64,000 nucleotides of DNA from Hydractinia symbiolongicarpus (Eukaryota; Cnidaria; Hydrozoa; Anthoathecata; Hydractiniidae): contig NC_079875.1 in NCBI RefSeq assembly GCF_029227915.1, forward strand, positions 10,227,001 through 10,291,000, written 5' to 3'. The notes below the pieces were generated by a model that saw only the letters and a list, made by a program, of their open reading frames with translations, was not told where the DNA came from and searched no databases. A program made the translations under genes and the position numbers. Positions 10,930 to 23,866 of this stretch are shown in pieces; within the stretch, counting starts at the first letter, position 1; each line of letters starts with the position of its first letter.

Positions 10930-13900
10930 ATGAATGACAAAAAATCAACAATTCCTTTACCACCTCATTTATCCAAAAATTATCAAGATTTGTTGGCACA
11001 TAAAAATGATCCAAAAGAAGCAATAGATTTCAATAGGGATGTAAAACCACCTATGCAGCACAGGCCTTACTATGAAAGACGAAGTCGTGAAAATAAATAT
11101 TATGGTTCAGAAAGAGGTACGTTGAATTACATGAATAATGTTGGACCACTGGTGCAGCAAATACCTCGCAATGCAGGACAAGATTACAGGGATGATGAAT
11201 ATTTTCCTTCAGAAAACATTCCATTTAATGAAAGATATACTTTTGACAGTCACGGGGAATATGCTCCAGCTTTGAAAAAATTTAGGATGGGTGATGTAGA
11301 ACAGCAAGGAAGTTACCACAGTTTTCATTCCAATGGTATGTAGTTCATCATACAATTTGTTTTAAAACTTTTTTAAATCTAACGTTAAGTTAGCAAGTTG
11401 GAAGCTTTTTCCTCAATTTAATTTTTAGCACTTTCTTGTCCATGTCTTTAATAACATTAAAGCAAGAAAGAGATTTGTGTTATTCTACACATCTTTTTTA
11501 TAAGAAAATCTTAAGTAAATTTTTAAGAAAATCCCCAGCCTTAGCAAGTTCAGATCCAATTTTTGGAGACCATTTACAAGTCACCATAATTTTAAAACAC
11601 AACATAATAAAGTTTCTTTTTCTTCAATCATTTGATATACATTTTAACAAAGTTTTATTTTAAAAATAACAATAAAAGCATGTAACTAGTCCAGTTCGAA
11701 AAAGTCAAAATAAAGGAATAAAAATTAAGGAAATATTTAAGATATCTGCCTATATATATATCCTATATATAATATATATATATATTCGGGTATTTTGCTA
11801 CGGAAATTGGGGCTCAGGTCAAAGAAGTTTTTCTTATAAAAAAAATGTGTTACAGAGTAGTAGCTACAAGAACATTATCTCAATGTATTTTTTTCCAGAA
11901 TGGGAACAAACACGTAATGAATCTTTAACATCCGATCCAATTATGCTACAAAAACAAGAGCAGATCTTAAAGCTCCTGAATCAACTTCCTCGACCGGTTT
12001 CTACTAAAGAAATTATCCAGAACTGTGGCCACCATTTTAAGTTGCCATTGCAACCACTTTTGTACGACATGAACGATCGAGGGTTGATTGTAAAAGCATA
12101 TGGTTACGGTCCTCAAGCGTGGAAAGTTAATCCGCATCCTCAACAGACCAGTCAGAATTCAAACTCTTGTGGAGGTCAATATGAAGGTAGGAGTAGGGAT
12201 CAGTTTAGATCGAAATTTGGATCAACAGAGAGTATAACTTTCCCAGTTTCTTCTCCCATATCGTCCACTACATGTGATCAGAAGAACACGAGATGTGACA
12301 ACACTTCTCCTCGACCTCCGAGTTCTTATAAGGGGCCACCATTACCACCCCACAAATTGGTTTCTGGCAATTCCACAGGCGTCAATCAGAAAGCTTCATG
12401 TTCCTCTTTTATCCCAAGATATAATCCGCACCCTCAGCCAGCAGGTATGATGCCTGGTTGGAAACCAGAGCTGACACATAGTCTACCAAACCCTGCTTTA
12501 GTTCCACCGCCGTCAAAATCGCTGACCCTGTCATCAAAAATACTTTCCCACGAAACTTTTAATGCCTTGAATAAGAACCCAGTTAGTTCATTGAACGAAC
12601 TTGCACAAAAGAACGGGTTAGAAGTCGCATTCGAAGTTCTTAACGAAGGTAGAGGGCACAAAAATAAGTTTACTGTTGCAGCAAAAATTGGAGATCAGTT
12701 GTACGATGCTGTGGCAGCTTCTAATATGAAAGATGCAAGAAGGGATGCGGCGGACGCAGCATTACGTGTAAGTCTGAACTTTCATTTCTTGTGTGTGTGT
12801 TTAGCAAGTTCAACGTTTTTTTGAAGTTCACTGGTAATATTTTAGAATGTCTTATCAATGTTTAAAACTCATTTAGCGCGACTGTGATATATTATTCGAG
12901 ATACCCATTGTGAAATTTTCATACTGTTAACAAATAACCTGATACAGAAGTAATTTTTGTTAAAGTTAATCTTTTTTGAAATTGTTTACCAGTGCTGTGA
13001 AGAATTTTTACTGTTTTGGCACTTTATCAAATAACAATTGCTAAAATTGCGCCTTATGCTTCCCTTATACGAGTTACATATACACGCTTTGTTTATTACA
13101 ACATTTTGTAAGCAACATGTGCGGCTGAAATCTGAAAACAAAGCAACTTTATCCCACAGCATTCTTGACATGAGTGAATACACAATAGCAGAAGCGGCAG
13201 GAATTTATTTTTCGATACTTCTTTATGTCAAGTTTTGATATAAAGACAAACGTAATGGGAAGTTTGATTTTCGATTGGTGCACCAGGCTATCTGAACAGT
13301 CAAGTCTTCTAGATAGTAAACAAGCCAATCAACAACCAACAAGCAACAATCAACAACCAACAAGCAAACAATCAACAACCGAACCTGCAAAATAAAAGAA
13401 ACTTTAGCAGCATTGAGCCTTGGTAAAAATTAAAACATGGAAAAGCTTATTCAGCAGGATAAAACTCCCTTTTTGTCTAACCTGACGGACGCAGCCAATT
13501 CGGGAAGCCTGTATTTGTTACGTTAGTGCATGATAGTCCATGCCATTCGTGAAATTTTGGTTTACTGCTGTGAGACGAAACGTCAAATATTATGCAGGCA
13601 CGGCTGTTGGCGTGTAATTTACAGACCAGATTTTGTTGTTTCTTGGTATTTTTGCATTTCAGTAAACTATCAAAACATCTTGTATTAATTGCATTAAACA
13701 CTGTAGTTACAGACGTCTGATGAATTCCTGGAAGTCAGAGCAATTTAGTATGAACAAAATATCTGTGTAGATTTAAAAATTACTGAAGAGATCGAGTATT
13801 TTGTAGACCAGAATTGGATTATGTTATTTTGTTGAAATGACAATATTTTGACGGAGTTTGAATTTGACAGATTTGTATAAGTTAGTTGCCTGAGATGATT

Positions 13901-16900
13901 TGCTAATTTTCGATGCTTATCAACATGCACCTGGCGATATAGCTTGAATAAAACAAATCAATTCTTCTGTTTAAATCTAACTGACTAAATCGAATCTATT
14001 TTGCAGATCCGATTTGAAATATTTTTAGACGCCTAAATTGGTACGACCTGAATCAGACAATTTTTACGGCTATCATTTATAACAGAAGAAACAAGTACAA
14101 AATAAAACCATTTGTTCCACTGTCGCCAACAAAGTCTTCATTTTCGCTATCGAAATTTTTACATGTTATTAATCGACACATTTCTGTGCACTTTCATTTC
14201 TATACACTCATATGATTTGTCAAAACATTTTCGACTACAGTTGCAGGATAATAGGATAACAGATTTAAGTTAAGCTTTTTAAAAAAAGTTTTTAAAGAAA
14301 ATTGTACCAACCCTTCATAAATGACAATTAGATTACAGACCGCAATTTCAACTACACAGAAATTGCACCATTAAGAAAAAAGAACAAACGAACATCGTGA
14401 GCTTGTTTACACGTCATCCATAAAATTAAATTTTCGTCTTCGGTAATAAACCAGCCATGACCATTTGGGATGGTATTTGTTGATGCTCTTTACTAAATAT
14501 TCACCATGCTCGACTTAGGTGATTTGCTCTCAACACATGTTTGTGTAGGCTAGACTGACACAGTGGTAGTTTGTCATAATCCTTTCTTTGCACAATGGAG
14601 TTTGTAACAAGGAACATTCACATAATCCACCTTTTGCCCATAAAGATGACATACAAATTCCTTAGCCCTCATCATCTCTGTTTCCGACATCCAATGCTTC
14701 ACCAAGTGTTTTGAATAGCTCGAAATATTCACCTTCGCTAGCCCTTGATTTCAGTGCATTTAGTGTGCCACCGAGCAGCAAAAGCATTTACCGTGTCACA
14801 ACCTGTACACATGCATGCAGACTTACAAGGGAATCACAAAATGTATTTACGAGCGTTTTTCTATTAGTGACTTCACTGCGATTCTGTCAATTATCCTTGT
14901 CCTGTCCTTACAACCAGTCTTCATATTTTAACGGACTTTTCTCTATAAACATCAAGTGCTGCATCAATTCGTACTGCTTTCTTACTATCTGATATGGTAA
15001 ACTGGCAGCAAATTCTTGTCAGGCCAGCAGCACTAGATCTTTGCACAGGGGCCATACAATTAATTACACTTGCATATTTTTCGGGATAGATTTGAAATGC
15101 TTTTACATTATTCTCTAATGCGTTCATCAAAAACGCTTTACTAGTCAGTCAGGTCTTCTCATATATCGGCAAGTATAATAGTACTTTTACATCGAATTGC
15201 TGTGATAAAATGGCTGCTTTTCGGAATAAGAATCTTGTTGCCGTAAGTTAAATTTGTGTATATTTACACGTAACTTTGACAGTTTTAGCTATGTTTGAAA
15301 AGGTTTCAAGTTTTATGATTTTGTGGGATCAAACATTGATTTGGTTAATCTATCTGTCAAACGCCTACAGCAAGTCTTGTTCTACATTACCTGCAGCCAA
15401 CATCACATTTAAGGTGCATAACAATTTGCTATCAGTATATGGGTAAAAGAAATTCTTGGATATGAAAATTTAAGTGCAGATACATCTTTCTCATCACCAT
15501 TAATACGACTAAGATTATTATTTGTGTAGATGGTTTTCACGACGAAAATCAAGAAAACCATAAAAAGGCTTAACGATACGGTATTCATTGTCCAACGATT
15601 GTAAACATCTCGGCTTGTGCTGAATCCAGTTGTGCCACCTGGTGTCGCCATAAATAGTTGTTTTGATGACTTTATTTGCTTTAATCATGTCAAGTATTTT
15701 ATTGTCCAATCTGAACAGACCTCCACAAATAAATTTAGTTTATACGCCAGGATGAGGAACGACAACCTTTCGTATCGTGTATGGTGCGTAATTAAATTTC
15801 TAGTTTGGGGGGGGGGGGGGGGGGAGCGGGGGCTGAATCCCATGAACATGTGGGTGATCTGTCAATTTCTAGAAGTTTGGCAAAACAAGTTTGTTAAAAA
15901 GTCTTGAAATAGTAACTATAAACAGCTATTTCTTTTTTTAGATGTCTAAATTAAATTTTATACTATATTAAAAGTGTTTTCACAGGTATAATTATCATTA
16001 TCAGGATACAAGGTTTTAAATCTTAGATAAATATATATACTAAAAATACGTACAAGTCTAAAACTTATGCTTACAAAAAAGTAAGTAATTATATCTTGAG
16101 GTATCACCAGTATAGCTTTATAAGCTGCGGAAAAAAAATTATAAATTACACACGATTTATAATGAGATATGATTTTACCTTTATTTTGTTAAAAAACTGT
16201 TTACCCACTTTAAAAAGGTTGAAAAATTATTTAGCGTGAAGTGTGTTGGAGCTTGGCAAGACAACCTATTTCGCCTGAAAATTACATAAATTTATTTAAA
16301 CCTGTGAATGGAATTTTCCAGGTTAAATTGGGACCTCCTTGCCTATTAAAATTTTGCGAAAAATTTCTTCCCGTAAGGTAAAAAAGCAACAGTCATTCTA
16401 AAGCAAATGAGTTATTACAGAGTTCCAAAGAAGTATTGCTGTGAATCACTTCTTCTTTCCAATTAGTTGGTTTATTATTTCCACGTATTTCCGATTGTAT
16501 CATGGCAGTTTCGATTGTACATTAGATGAATATAGCTAAATCAGGGAGTTGTAGAGGTGTGTGGTAACTTCTTTGATTACATTTAAAATTTTGGCATGGG
16601 GAGTTGTGATAGTAAAACGTACATTCGAAGAGTAACAGCGAAGCCTTTGATAGAATAATATAAAACGGCAACACAGATGTTTTTATCTAGCAATGCGTAC
16701 AGGCTTTTTGACATTTTGTTATCTTATCTATTTTCTAGGCTATACTTGGCAAAAGTGCTTTCAAAAGTAAGTCGGGCATGGGTGAAAATGTGATTGATGA
16801 CATTCTTAATCCACCTTCGAACGGCTTATCACACTTCGATAACATCGCAACATTAAGTCACCACGCGTTTCTGTTATTATCTACTATGATTCAAGAGAAC

Positions 16901-17986
16901 TTTGCCGGACGTAAAGTTATAGCTAGTATGATTCAGCAGAATGGTTATGAAGACAGCGGGCGTGTGGTTGCGATGGGTACCGGAAATCGTTGCATTACAG
17001 GACAACGTTTAAGCTTGGAAGGAAAAGCGGTAAACGATTCCCACGCTGAAGTGGTCTGTCGTCGAGCGTTTCTAAGATATTTATACTGTCAACTTGAATC
17101 TTTATATGAAGGTGGAGAATCCATTTTTGAGACAGGTGGTATGAATGACCATGCAAAACTGAAAGATGGTGTTACTTTTCATTTATACATAAGTACAGCT
17201 CCTTGTGGAGACGGTGCGCTGTTTACACCACGACAAGTTAACTCGTCAGGAAACCTGTCAAAAGAACATACACCTACATACACATCAAAGCCTCATGGTA
17301 TTTTACGAACTAAAATTGAAGACGGCGAAGGGACTATTCCTATTGATTCCAACGACGGTGAACAAACATTTGACGGTATATTACGTGGTCAAAGACTCCG
17401 CACGATGTCTTGTAGTGATAAAGTTTGTAGGTGGAACGTGTTAGGACTACAAGGTGCCTTACTCAGCCATTTAATTGAACCCATATATTTAGAATCATTA
17501 ACGCTAGGTTATCTTTATGACCACGGCCATCTCTGTAGGGCCGTTTGTTGTCGTTTGGACAAAAATGGCAGCATTGATGAAGACTTGCCAATGCCTTATT
17601 TTTTAAACCATCCGTGGATTGGACGGGTTACGACGTATGAAGCATCACGGGAAACGGAAAAAACTAATAACATCAGCATAAACTGGTGCTGTTCGGACCT
17701 TAGTCCGGAGGTAACAGATGGCCGCACCGGAGCGTGCTTAACTCGTACAGAGAATGCTCCAACGCCTTCTCGGTTGTGCAAACTGGAACTGTACAAAAGA
17801 TTTCGGGAGGTAATTTCTAAAAATGAACGGTGCGCATTTTTACTGAAGCTAGACACTTATAGGGAAGCGAAAGAACAGGCTTCCGATTATCAAACTGCTA
17901 AGAAATGCATGATTAGGAAATTTCGCGCTCAAAAGTTTGGCATATGGGTACGTAAACCTGCTGAGCAAGAAATGTTTTCATGCTAG
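10930..17986 (+). CDS. ADAR: ADAR, adenosine deaminase acting on RNA, with Z-alpha-like and dsRBD domains
   Basis: ADARs deaminate adenosine to inosine in double-stranded RNA. Exons: 10930-11335, 11899-12767 and 16739-17986 (stop TAG at 17984), about 840 residues. Phases agree (1, then 0) and every junction is GT-AG. Residues about 149-212 form a Z-alpha-like winged helix; Tyr191, Pro207 and Trp210 align with Z-nucleic-acid contact residues of human ADAR1, whereas the usual Asn is Gln187. Residues about 357-425 are one dsRBD (NPVSSLNELAQ start). Exon 3 encodes the whole deaminase: VAMGTGNRC; zinc and catalytic HAE at His527/Glu529; PCGDGALF with Cys581; GEGTIP with the base-flipping Glu at 622; and MSCSDK with Cys650. 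The C-terminal RLCKLELYKRF and WVRKPAEQ segments are also typical, so it should be active. Residues 1-135 are polar and have no domain I recognise. An in-frame extension back to 10903 is open (see the candidate exon at 8040). AATAAA near 18237 could be the poly(A) signal. Confidence 0.94.
13316..13392. repeat. CAACAAGCAA/CAATCAACAACC short tandem repeat
   Basis: Within ADAR intron 2 the words CAATCAACAACC and CAACAAGCAA alternate three to four times over roughly 75 bp. It is a degenerate low-complexity tandem repeat with no coding implication. Confidence 0.6.
14390..15720 (-). pseudogene. Degraded antisense coding relic inside ADAR intron 2
   Basis: Reading the minus strand from about 15720 to 14390 gives protein-like segments in shifting frames. 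They include a TPGGTTG...RWTMNT block (near 15650), a DEKDVSAL stretch, a FELFKTLGEALDVGN stretch (near 14730), RAKEFVCHLYG (near 14670), LPLCQSSLHKHVLRAN (near 14570), and a C-terminal NGHGWF...ENLILWM block (near 14450). This order matches, from memory, a family of uncharacterised multicopy proteins common in cnidarian and other invertebrate predicted proteomes. Stops and frameshifts separate the blocks, so the copy is dead. Lying antisense in an intron suggests insertion by transposition or retroposition. I cannot name its function. Confidence 0.5.
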
Positions 17987-18675
17987 GTTTTATAATTGCA
18001 TGCATTTTTGTATCTACCTTGCTTTAACAACACACGATTTATGTGTTCGCATTCATCAACAAAATTTGCACAAATTTCGCATTTGCGCTTTTCACCGCGT
18101 AAAAATTAAATGGTGTGATAATCCTGAACAGTAAGTTAGGCAAAAAAATTATTTCCGAAAACAGTCGGTTTTCTTAAGAAAAAAGTGAACTGGAAAGCAT
18201 TAATATCCGCGATCCCAAACCAACTACGTATGTGCAATAAATAATCTTTTCGTTTCAATTTTTTCCATATCTCGCAAGTCAGCTTTTAAATATACCTTGT
18301 GTTTTTAAAACGTATTTCGTATCAGAAAAAAGGTAAAGCTAATCAATCGCGACTCCGTTAGGAAATGTACAAGATAAAAAAAATTTGACGAAGTTTGCTT
18401 TAAGGAGAGAGAGAAATTCTGTGAATTCTGTGGGCAATGATGTATCTTCTTTCCTTAAGCCGGATATTCTAATAAATCAAATAAAGTAACCGAAATTTTT
18501 AAATAGCTATTTGTTTTTAAAGGTTGTAAATACTTATGTTATATTAAAAAAATTATGCGTAATGTAAATTTTAGTTTACTTACAATTGTATGACTGGACC
18601 ATATATGCCTTAATCACATAAATTTGCGCATGGATTAAGTTTCTTAGATGGCCGAAATCTTCCATTTATACAAAA

Positions 18676-18920
18676 AGACAAAATAAAGTTTTCCACTGGT
18701 AGATGAAGTTACAAGACAAGGTGAAGTTCTGTACCGGCACAAAGAAGGTAGCAGATAAGGTATGGTTCTCTGCTTGCGCGAAGAAGGTACAGTACATAGT
18801 AAAGTTTTCTACTGGGCGAAGAAGGCAAATTTTTTTACTTAAAGCAGGTGCAAAGACAAGGTAAAGTCTTCAACTTTCACGAAGAAGTGACCAGGCAAGG
18901 TAAAGTTATCTACTTGTGTG
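18676..18920. repeat. Degenerate ~60-bp tandem repeat downstream of ADAR
   Basis: Four to five diverged copies of a unit of about 60 bp are recognisable by the recurring words CAAGGTAAAGTT, TCTACTGG/TTCTCTGCTTG and CGAAGAAGGTAC. It is a minisatellite-type array with no coding sense. Confidence 0.55.
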
Positions 18921-19698
18921 ATTATTTGATACAAATGTATTGTTTTCTTAAAGACGTCAGACAAGAAACAGTGTGCGGTGGAATTGGATTAAAATATGGC
19001 ATTGCAAAGCAAACCCTCTGCTATTAAATTAAGGATAAATCAAGATTTTTGCAATTGGTTGAGGTCACTAAAACTTCTGGCTCACATCAGAGGTTTAGAC
19101 AATTTTCTTTTACGGTGATGTGAATGAAACCTGTTCTAAATGGCTTGTATCTGCCTGGCGTATGAATATTGTAATTTCCAAAACTTTCTTGACACAAGGT
19201 TGCTTTATTTTGCAAAACAATTTGGCTCTGATAGTGTTCAAGCATCAAATGAAAGGATGAATGGAGGAAGCAAAGAGAAAACAATATCAGGTATAGAACA
19301 TGGAAATTTGTTTTCTGATGAACAACAATAGACATAGAACTCTTAGGTCTTTACCATCATCAATATTGACTGCTTTACCGTCTATAACTTCTACATTACA
19401 GCTCTTATTGTCATCTGTATTCAAAAATTAAGATGAATTTTTGAAAACCTTCATGTTTTCCGTTTTGACAGGTGCTCAACAACATTGTTTTTATTACTGC
19501 ATCTGCAAATTTGTCAATTTGTTTTTTTTAGCTCGTTTTTTGTTTGCAAAAGTTCTTTTTTTTCTTTTTGTTGCCAGTTTCTTTTATCTTCATGGGAAGA
19601 CATTACAATTGGTTGTATTTAATGTTCTTTTTCTCTCACCATGGAAATTAGAATGTCGATATCATTGCCAAGTCTCTTCCACTTTTGTTTTGCCTTGT

Positions 19699-21393
19699 TG
19701 ACATGAGAGATGACGTCGAAAAATACCCTGGTATCGTTGACCGGGTTTTGTAATGTGATTGGCTTTTACATTTTCGCTTATTTATTACGACTTTTTTCTT
19801 AATCAGCACTTTTTCAGGTCAAGATTAAAATGGCGCATTGAGCAGTGGTTTTGTATTTCGTAAACAACAAAACTTTATTACAAAGCTAGTTAAATTTATA
19901 AAGACCGTTTGGTTTTACTTTTTTAGATTTATTGAATTATCACTGATTATTTCATGAGGTCGCATTGTACTATAGGAAAGAAGATAGCGGCATAATAAAG
20001 TCGGGTACTGACATAAGAAAAACAAGTGCATGTAGCTAGCTAGCTAACAATGTTTTTAATATGTTTGGCACGTAGTTGGTGATCAAAAGCCTTATGTAGA
20101 TGTATTGATGACAGCTAGCTTCATATATTTTAGCTTGATATTTTCTTTACATTTACCTTTTAGCTAGCTAGCTTAACTTTGTCATAGCAAAATTTGCAGG
20201 GAGGATAAGAAACTTTGTTTCTTTATTTCTTAATAAAATTTCTTCCAGAGACTTGCAATATTTGTATCAATTCAGATTTACGAAAATAAATCCGAAAAAT
20301 ACGTGTCTTTATTGAGACCCTATTTGCAAAATCAAATATTAACTTAAAATTGATGAATTTATTTAAGAAAAGAGAATGTAATTATTAAACTAAGGGAAGT
20401 GAAGGGGGTCTAGTGTCTCTAACAAATCCCTGAATTTCACAACCGTATACATGCAGGGGCAGGTAACACAATTTTACAACACGATTATGGAAGATTTTTT
20501 TATTGTCCATCTGTGATTTAGTACGTTCAAGAAATTAGAAGATATGAAACTGGGTTCACCAATCAAACATGGCACAAATTTTTATTTTGACCCTAACATA
20601 GCACGTAGACTCTGACATTTTTTAATTATGAACATTGCTCTTCTTAATGTTTTTTGTACATGTATTTTTGTCTGACAAAATTGATATAACTGTCAAAAAT
20701 CGTTTATCATTTTCCCGTGTTAAAACAGGAACTCAAAAACTATGGTAATAGTGAGAATATTTTTGTACCTCAATATTTTTCTTCAAACCAGCCTATAAAC
20801 ATGTCATACCAAGTTTCAAGTCTATTTTATTTTCAGCAAAAACTACGGTTTTGAAAGAGAAGTATTTTTTATAGCCCACTTTGTTGGACACTTTTAGCTT
20901 TATCTCATGAATTATATACATAGATTCGTACTTGTTAAAGTATCCAAATTAACAAGGTATATATCTTAAGCTGGCTAAATTTGCATAAAAATAGTTCTCA
21001 CAAAAATTTAAAAGTGCTTTTTTCCATAAACTGGATTTAAAATCTAAACAATAAACTGTCTAACTTCACCAAGCAAAGGTTCTATTCAGTACTAGCTAGG
21101 TCAGCTATATCAATGTATTATTAAACAGCACGATTTCTTTTCCAACATTTAAAGGCGTTTATTGTAGTTACCAAGATAATTTTTCCTGTATTTTTTACTC
21201 GTGAGACAATACAATTGTCAGTACGTTTTCTCTTGCTGGAACATAAATTTTCTAACCGCTAAAGTCCCGCCATTTTTTAATCGCATAAATTAACGTATTC
21301 CTTATGACGCGTTCGCATAATCTGGCCATATATTGGCCAAAAATCACTCAACAATACCAGGGTATTTTTTGACATCATCTCTCATGTCAAAAA
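19699..21393. repeat. Inverted pair of ~40-bp segments, 1.65 kb apart
   Basis: The sequence beginning TTGACATGAGAGATGACGTC at 19698, continuing through AAAAATACCCTGGTATCGTT, recurs as its reverse complement at about 21352-21391 (CAATACCAGGGTATTTTTTG through CATCTCTCATGTCAA). Only a few bases differ. They could be the termini of a transposon of about 1.7 kb, or fragments of one repeat family in opposite orientation. There is no transposase between them. Confidence 0.5.
19755..20050 (+). repeat. Dispersed repeat, copy A (other copy at 52.45 kb)
   Basis: This block of about 295 bp aligns by eye with 52447-52712. Shared words include ATTGGCTTTTACATTTTCGC, AAAATGGCGCATTGAG, AAGCTAGTTAAATTTATAA, AAGATAGCGGCATAA/GA and AAAAACAAGTGCAT. 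Copy A has a short extra stretch near 19805-19825. There is no ORF, so this is a non-autonomous dispersed repeat. Confidence 0.7.
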
Positions 21394-23866
21394 AATCCAT
21401 TGTTGTGTTTTTATTTCCCCTCGAATACAACCATTTGTCTACTTCATGCATTTAATTGTTCTTGTGTATTTGATGTTGGTAGTTTTTCTACGGAAAACGA
21501 ACATGTTATGATCCGCCATTGATTCGGCTAATACGTTGATAGAATCAGGTGATTCGAACCAATGAAATCAATCAGTGTTGATGCTGTTTCCCTAATCCGT
21601 GTGGATTAGTTTACCAATTGCTTTAACCCAAATGTATTAATAATTGATTTTGTGTATTTAAAAATATGTGCCGAAGCGTTGTCGTGGCGACCACTTTTAC
21701 GAGTTAAATTTTGCAGATGTTTTTGAAAATTTTTTAATTTTCCTGTTTGTCACAGTGGGTAAGCAGTTCATTTTTAGGTTTTTTCGTGAAACTTTATTCC
21801 TTAAAATTATTTCATTGAAAAAACGCGAAAGTTTTTCCCGCAAAGTTAAAGAATTTTTTCAAAAAGCAAAAGTTTTTTCAGTTCAAAATATTTATTTTTT
21901 TAACCGCAAAAAACAGATTTTAAGACAATTAAAATTAGTTGAAGCATATTAAAGTACAATATTTTATGGTTTTTTTTTCATTCATCAATTCAATAACTTT
22001 TGGTGTTGAATATTTCCCTGTTGTCACGATTTTCTTTCCCTTTTGCTGTTTTTATACTTCTCTTTTTGCTAACTGCTTCAGGCGTTTTTACTATCGGTGG
22101 TAAAGTCACAGATTTGGTGGTAAGTGCTTTTGTGATAGCAAAACAAAACAAAAACAGTCTCAAAGTTTTCTCTGCTTACCTTCTTTCGCATTTTTTATAC
22201 AGTGATACTACTCGAATTTCGCTTCTTGATTGGAGAAACTTTCGCGAGAGAAGTATTAAAATTATTAAAGTGTTAAAGTATTTTTTGCCGCTCAAACCTT
22301 CGCGATAAATCCTAGTCACTCTAGGAAAGACCAAGTAGTTATTCAATCTTCACAAGTCCTATTGAGATATGTACGCCGTGTGACGTCACAAAGGAACAAA
22401 ATATGTACGAACCAAGTTGGGTTTCTTCGATAATGGCGGCGACCGTTAATGTAGATATCGTTTTTAGGAGACAAAATTTAAACGTAAAAAAATGAAAAAA
22501 TTTATGTTATTTTGTCATAAGTAAGAATGTTTCTATTACAAATAAACATATATCTACATTTTGTTAGTTTTCCTTATTTAGAAATTTCAACTTTCTACTT
22601 TCGCGCCAGTACTCGTATCAAAACAAACACAAAGGTTTGAATATCAGTCCAAATATTGTGTTTACAATACCATTTGCAATACCAGTCCTTAGCCTAGGAT
22701 ACTTAGCACCCATGAAACCTCCTAAACGTTGTTTTAGCGTGATCTCCTACAATCTAAATTTGATTTTACCAGTCAGTATTTTAATCTCTAAATATCTTTT
22801 AGACATAGTGTTTCATGCTTTACATTAATGTTGTACAAGAAAACTTTTCTCAACTTATTTTCATTCAAAAGTAGCAAAAAGGATGAAAACAATATTATGT
22901 GACCTTTCTCTCCGCGCGAAAACTTGTAACGCCAAAACTTTCTGATTAGACATCTGGCAGTGTGTCTCAAAAAAAAACAACGAGGACAGACACTATAAGT
23001 TGACAAGAGAAGATAGAAAAAGCAAATTACGAAGCAAGATTACATCTGTTTAGATTTCTGTCAATTTTAATCTGTACCCGGCGGTGATCTAATGATGCGT
23101 TATAATGCGGTTTTCGTCAGGAAATTTATACATCCTTTGATGTGGTTTAATATCGATTTTTTGCAGACGAAGCTTATCTGTGCTGTACGTGTCAGATAAA
23201 AGATGTGTCCAAAAGTTGCAAATGATTATAAAAGTATAAATGTGTTGTTTATGATGAGATATGTTCGTGTCATGACGCTAGTTTTTTTTGTTTTTTTTGT
23301 CCACGTCTATCGAATATCATTAATTTGTCATTCAAATAATTATAATTTATTACCTAATCGGAATAACCCGCTTTATCGGTATGGAAATCGGTATGGAAAC
23401 GTTGCCATAGGCACTTCATTCCTTTTTACTCCTATTTTTTGGGGGAAAATTATTGGAAAACACGGATAGTAAATTGAAAGAATATTACTCGAATTGTAAA
23501 TTTGTCGAAACATGAATCTGTCGGTAGAATTTGACGAAACTTGCACTCATTGTTTTTTTTCTTGTTTTTTTTTAATGATGAGTTTTAATGAGAACAAACT
23601 TTAAAACAAATCAGGCGAAAACATTTGCGTTGGGAAAAGATAAAAAAATGCATAAAACTAGTCGTTAGCCCGTGGAAAAATCCACGGTTTCGCCCGTCCT
23701 TTTTATACCGCATTGCGTGCGTCTCGTTACTTGCGCAGCTAAGCTACCATTTTGCGTGACAGACAGACGTATACGGGCATTATAATGTAGACTAATCATT
23801 ACTAGTCTTAACAGTGGAAACTGTTCATGTTTTTTTATTCCTTAAAAATGCCGAACACCATCACAG

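Larger units (their letters stand above)
12768..16738 (+). other. ADAR intron 2
   Basis: This 3.97-kb intron has a GTAAGT donor at 12768 and a TTTTCTAG acceptor ending at 16738. It holds the CAA-rich repeat at 13.3 kb, the antisense coding relic at 14.4-15.7 kb, and a run of about 18 G near 15807-15825. I see no additional dsRBD or other exon in it, and the flanking phases already agree, so the protein seems to have a single dsRBD. Confidence 0.6.

Noticed and set aside
21668-22308. Two plus-strand ORFs (94 and 102 codons)
   Set aside because: Phe/Lys-rich translations with recurrent CGCGAAA words and no domain; they look like repeat-derived DNA.
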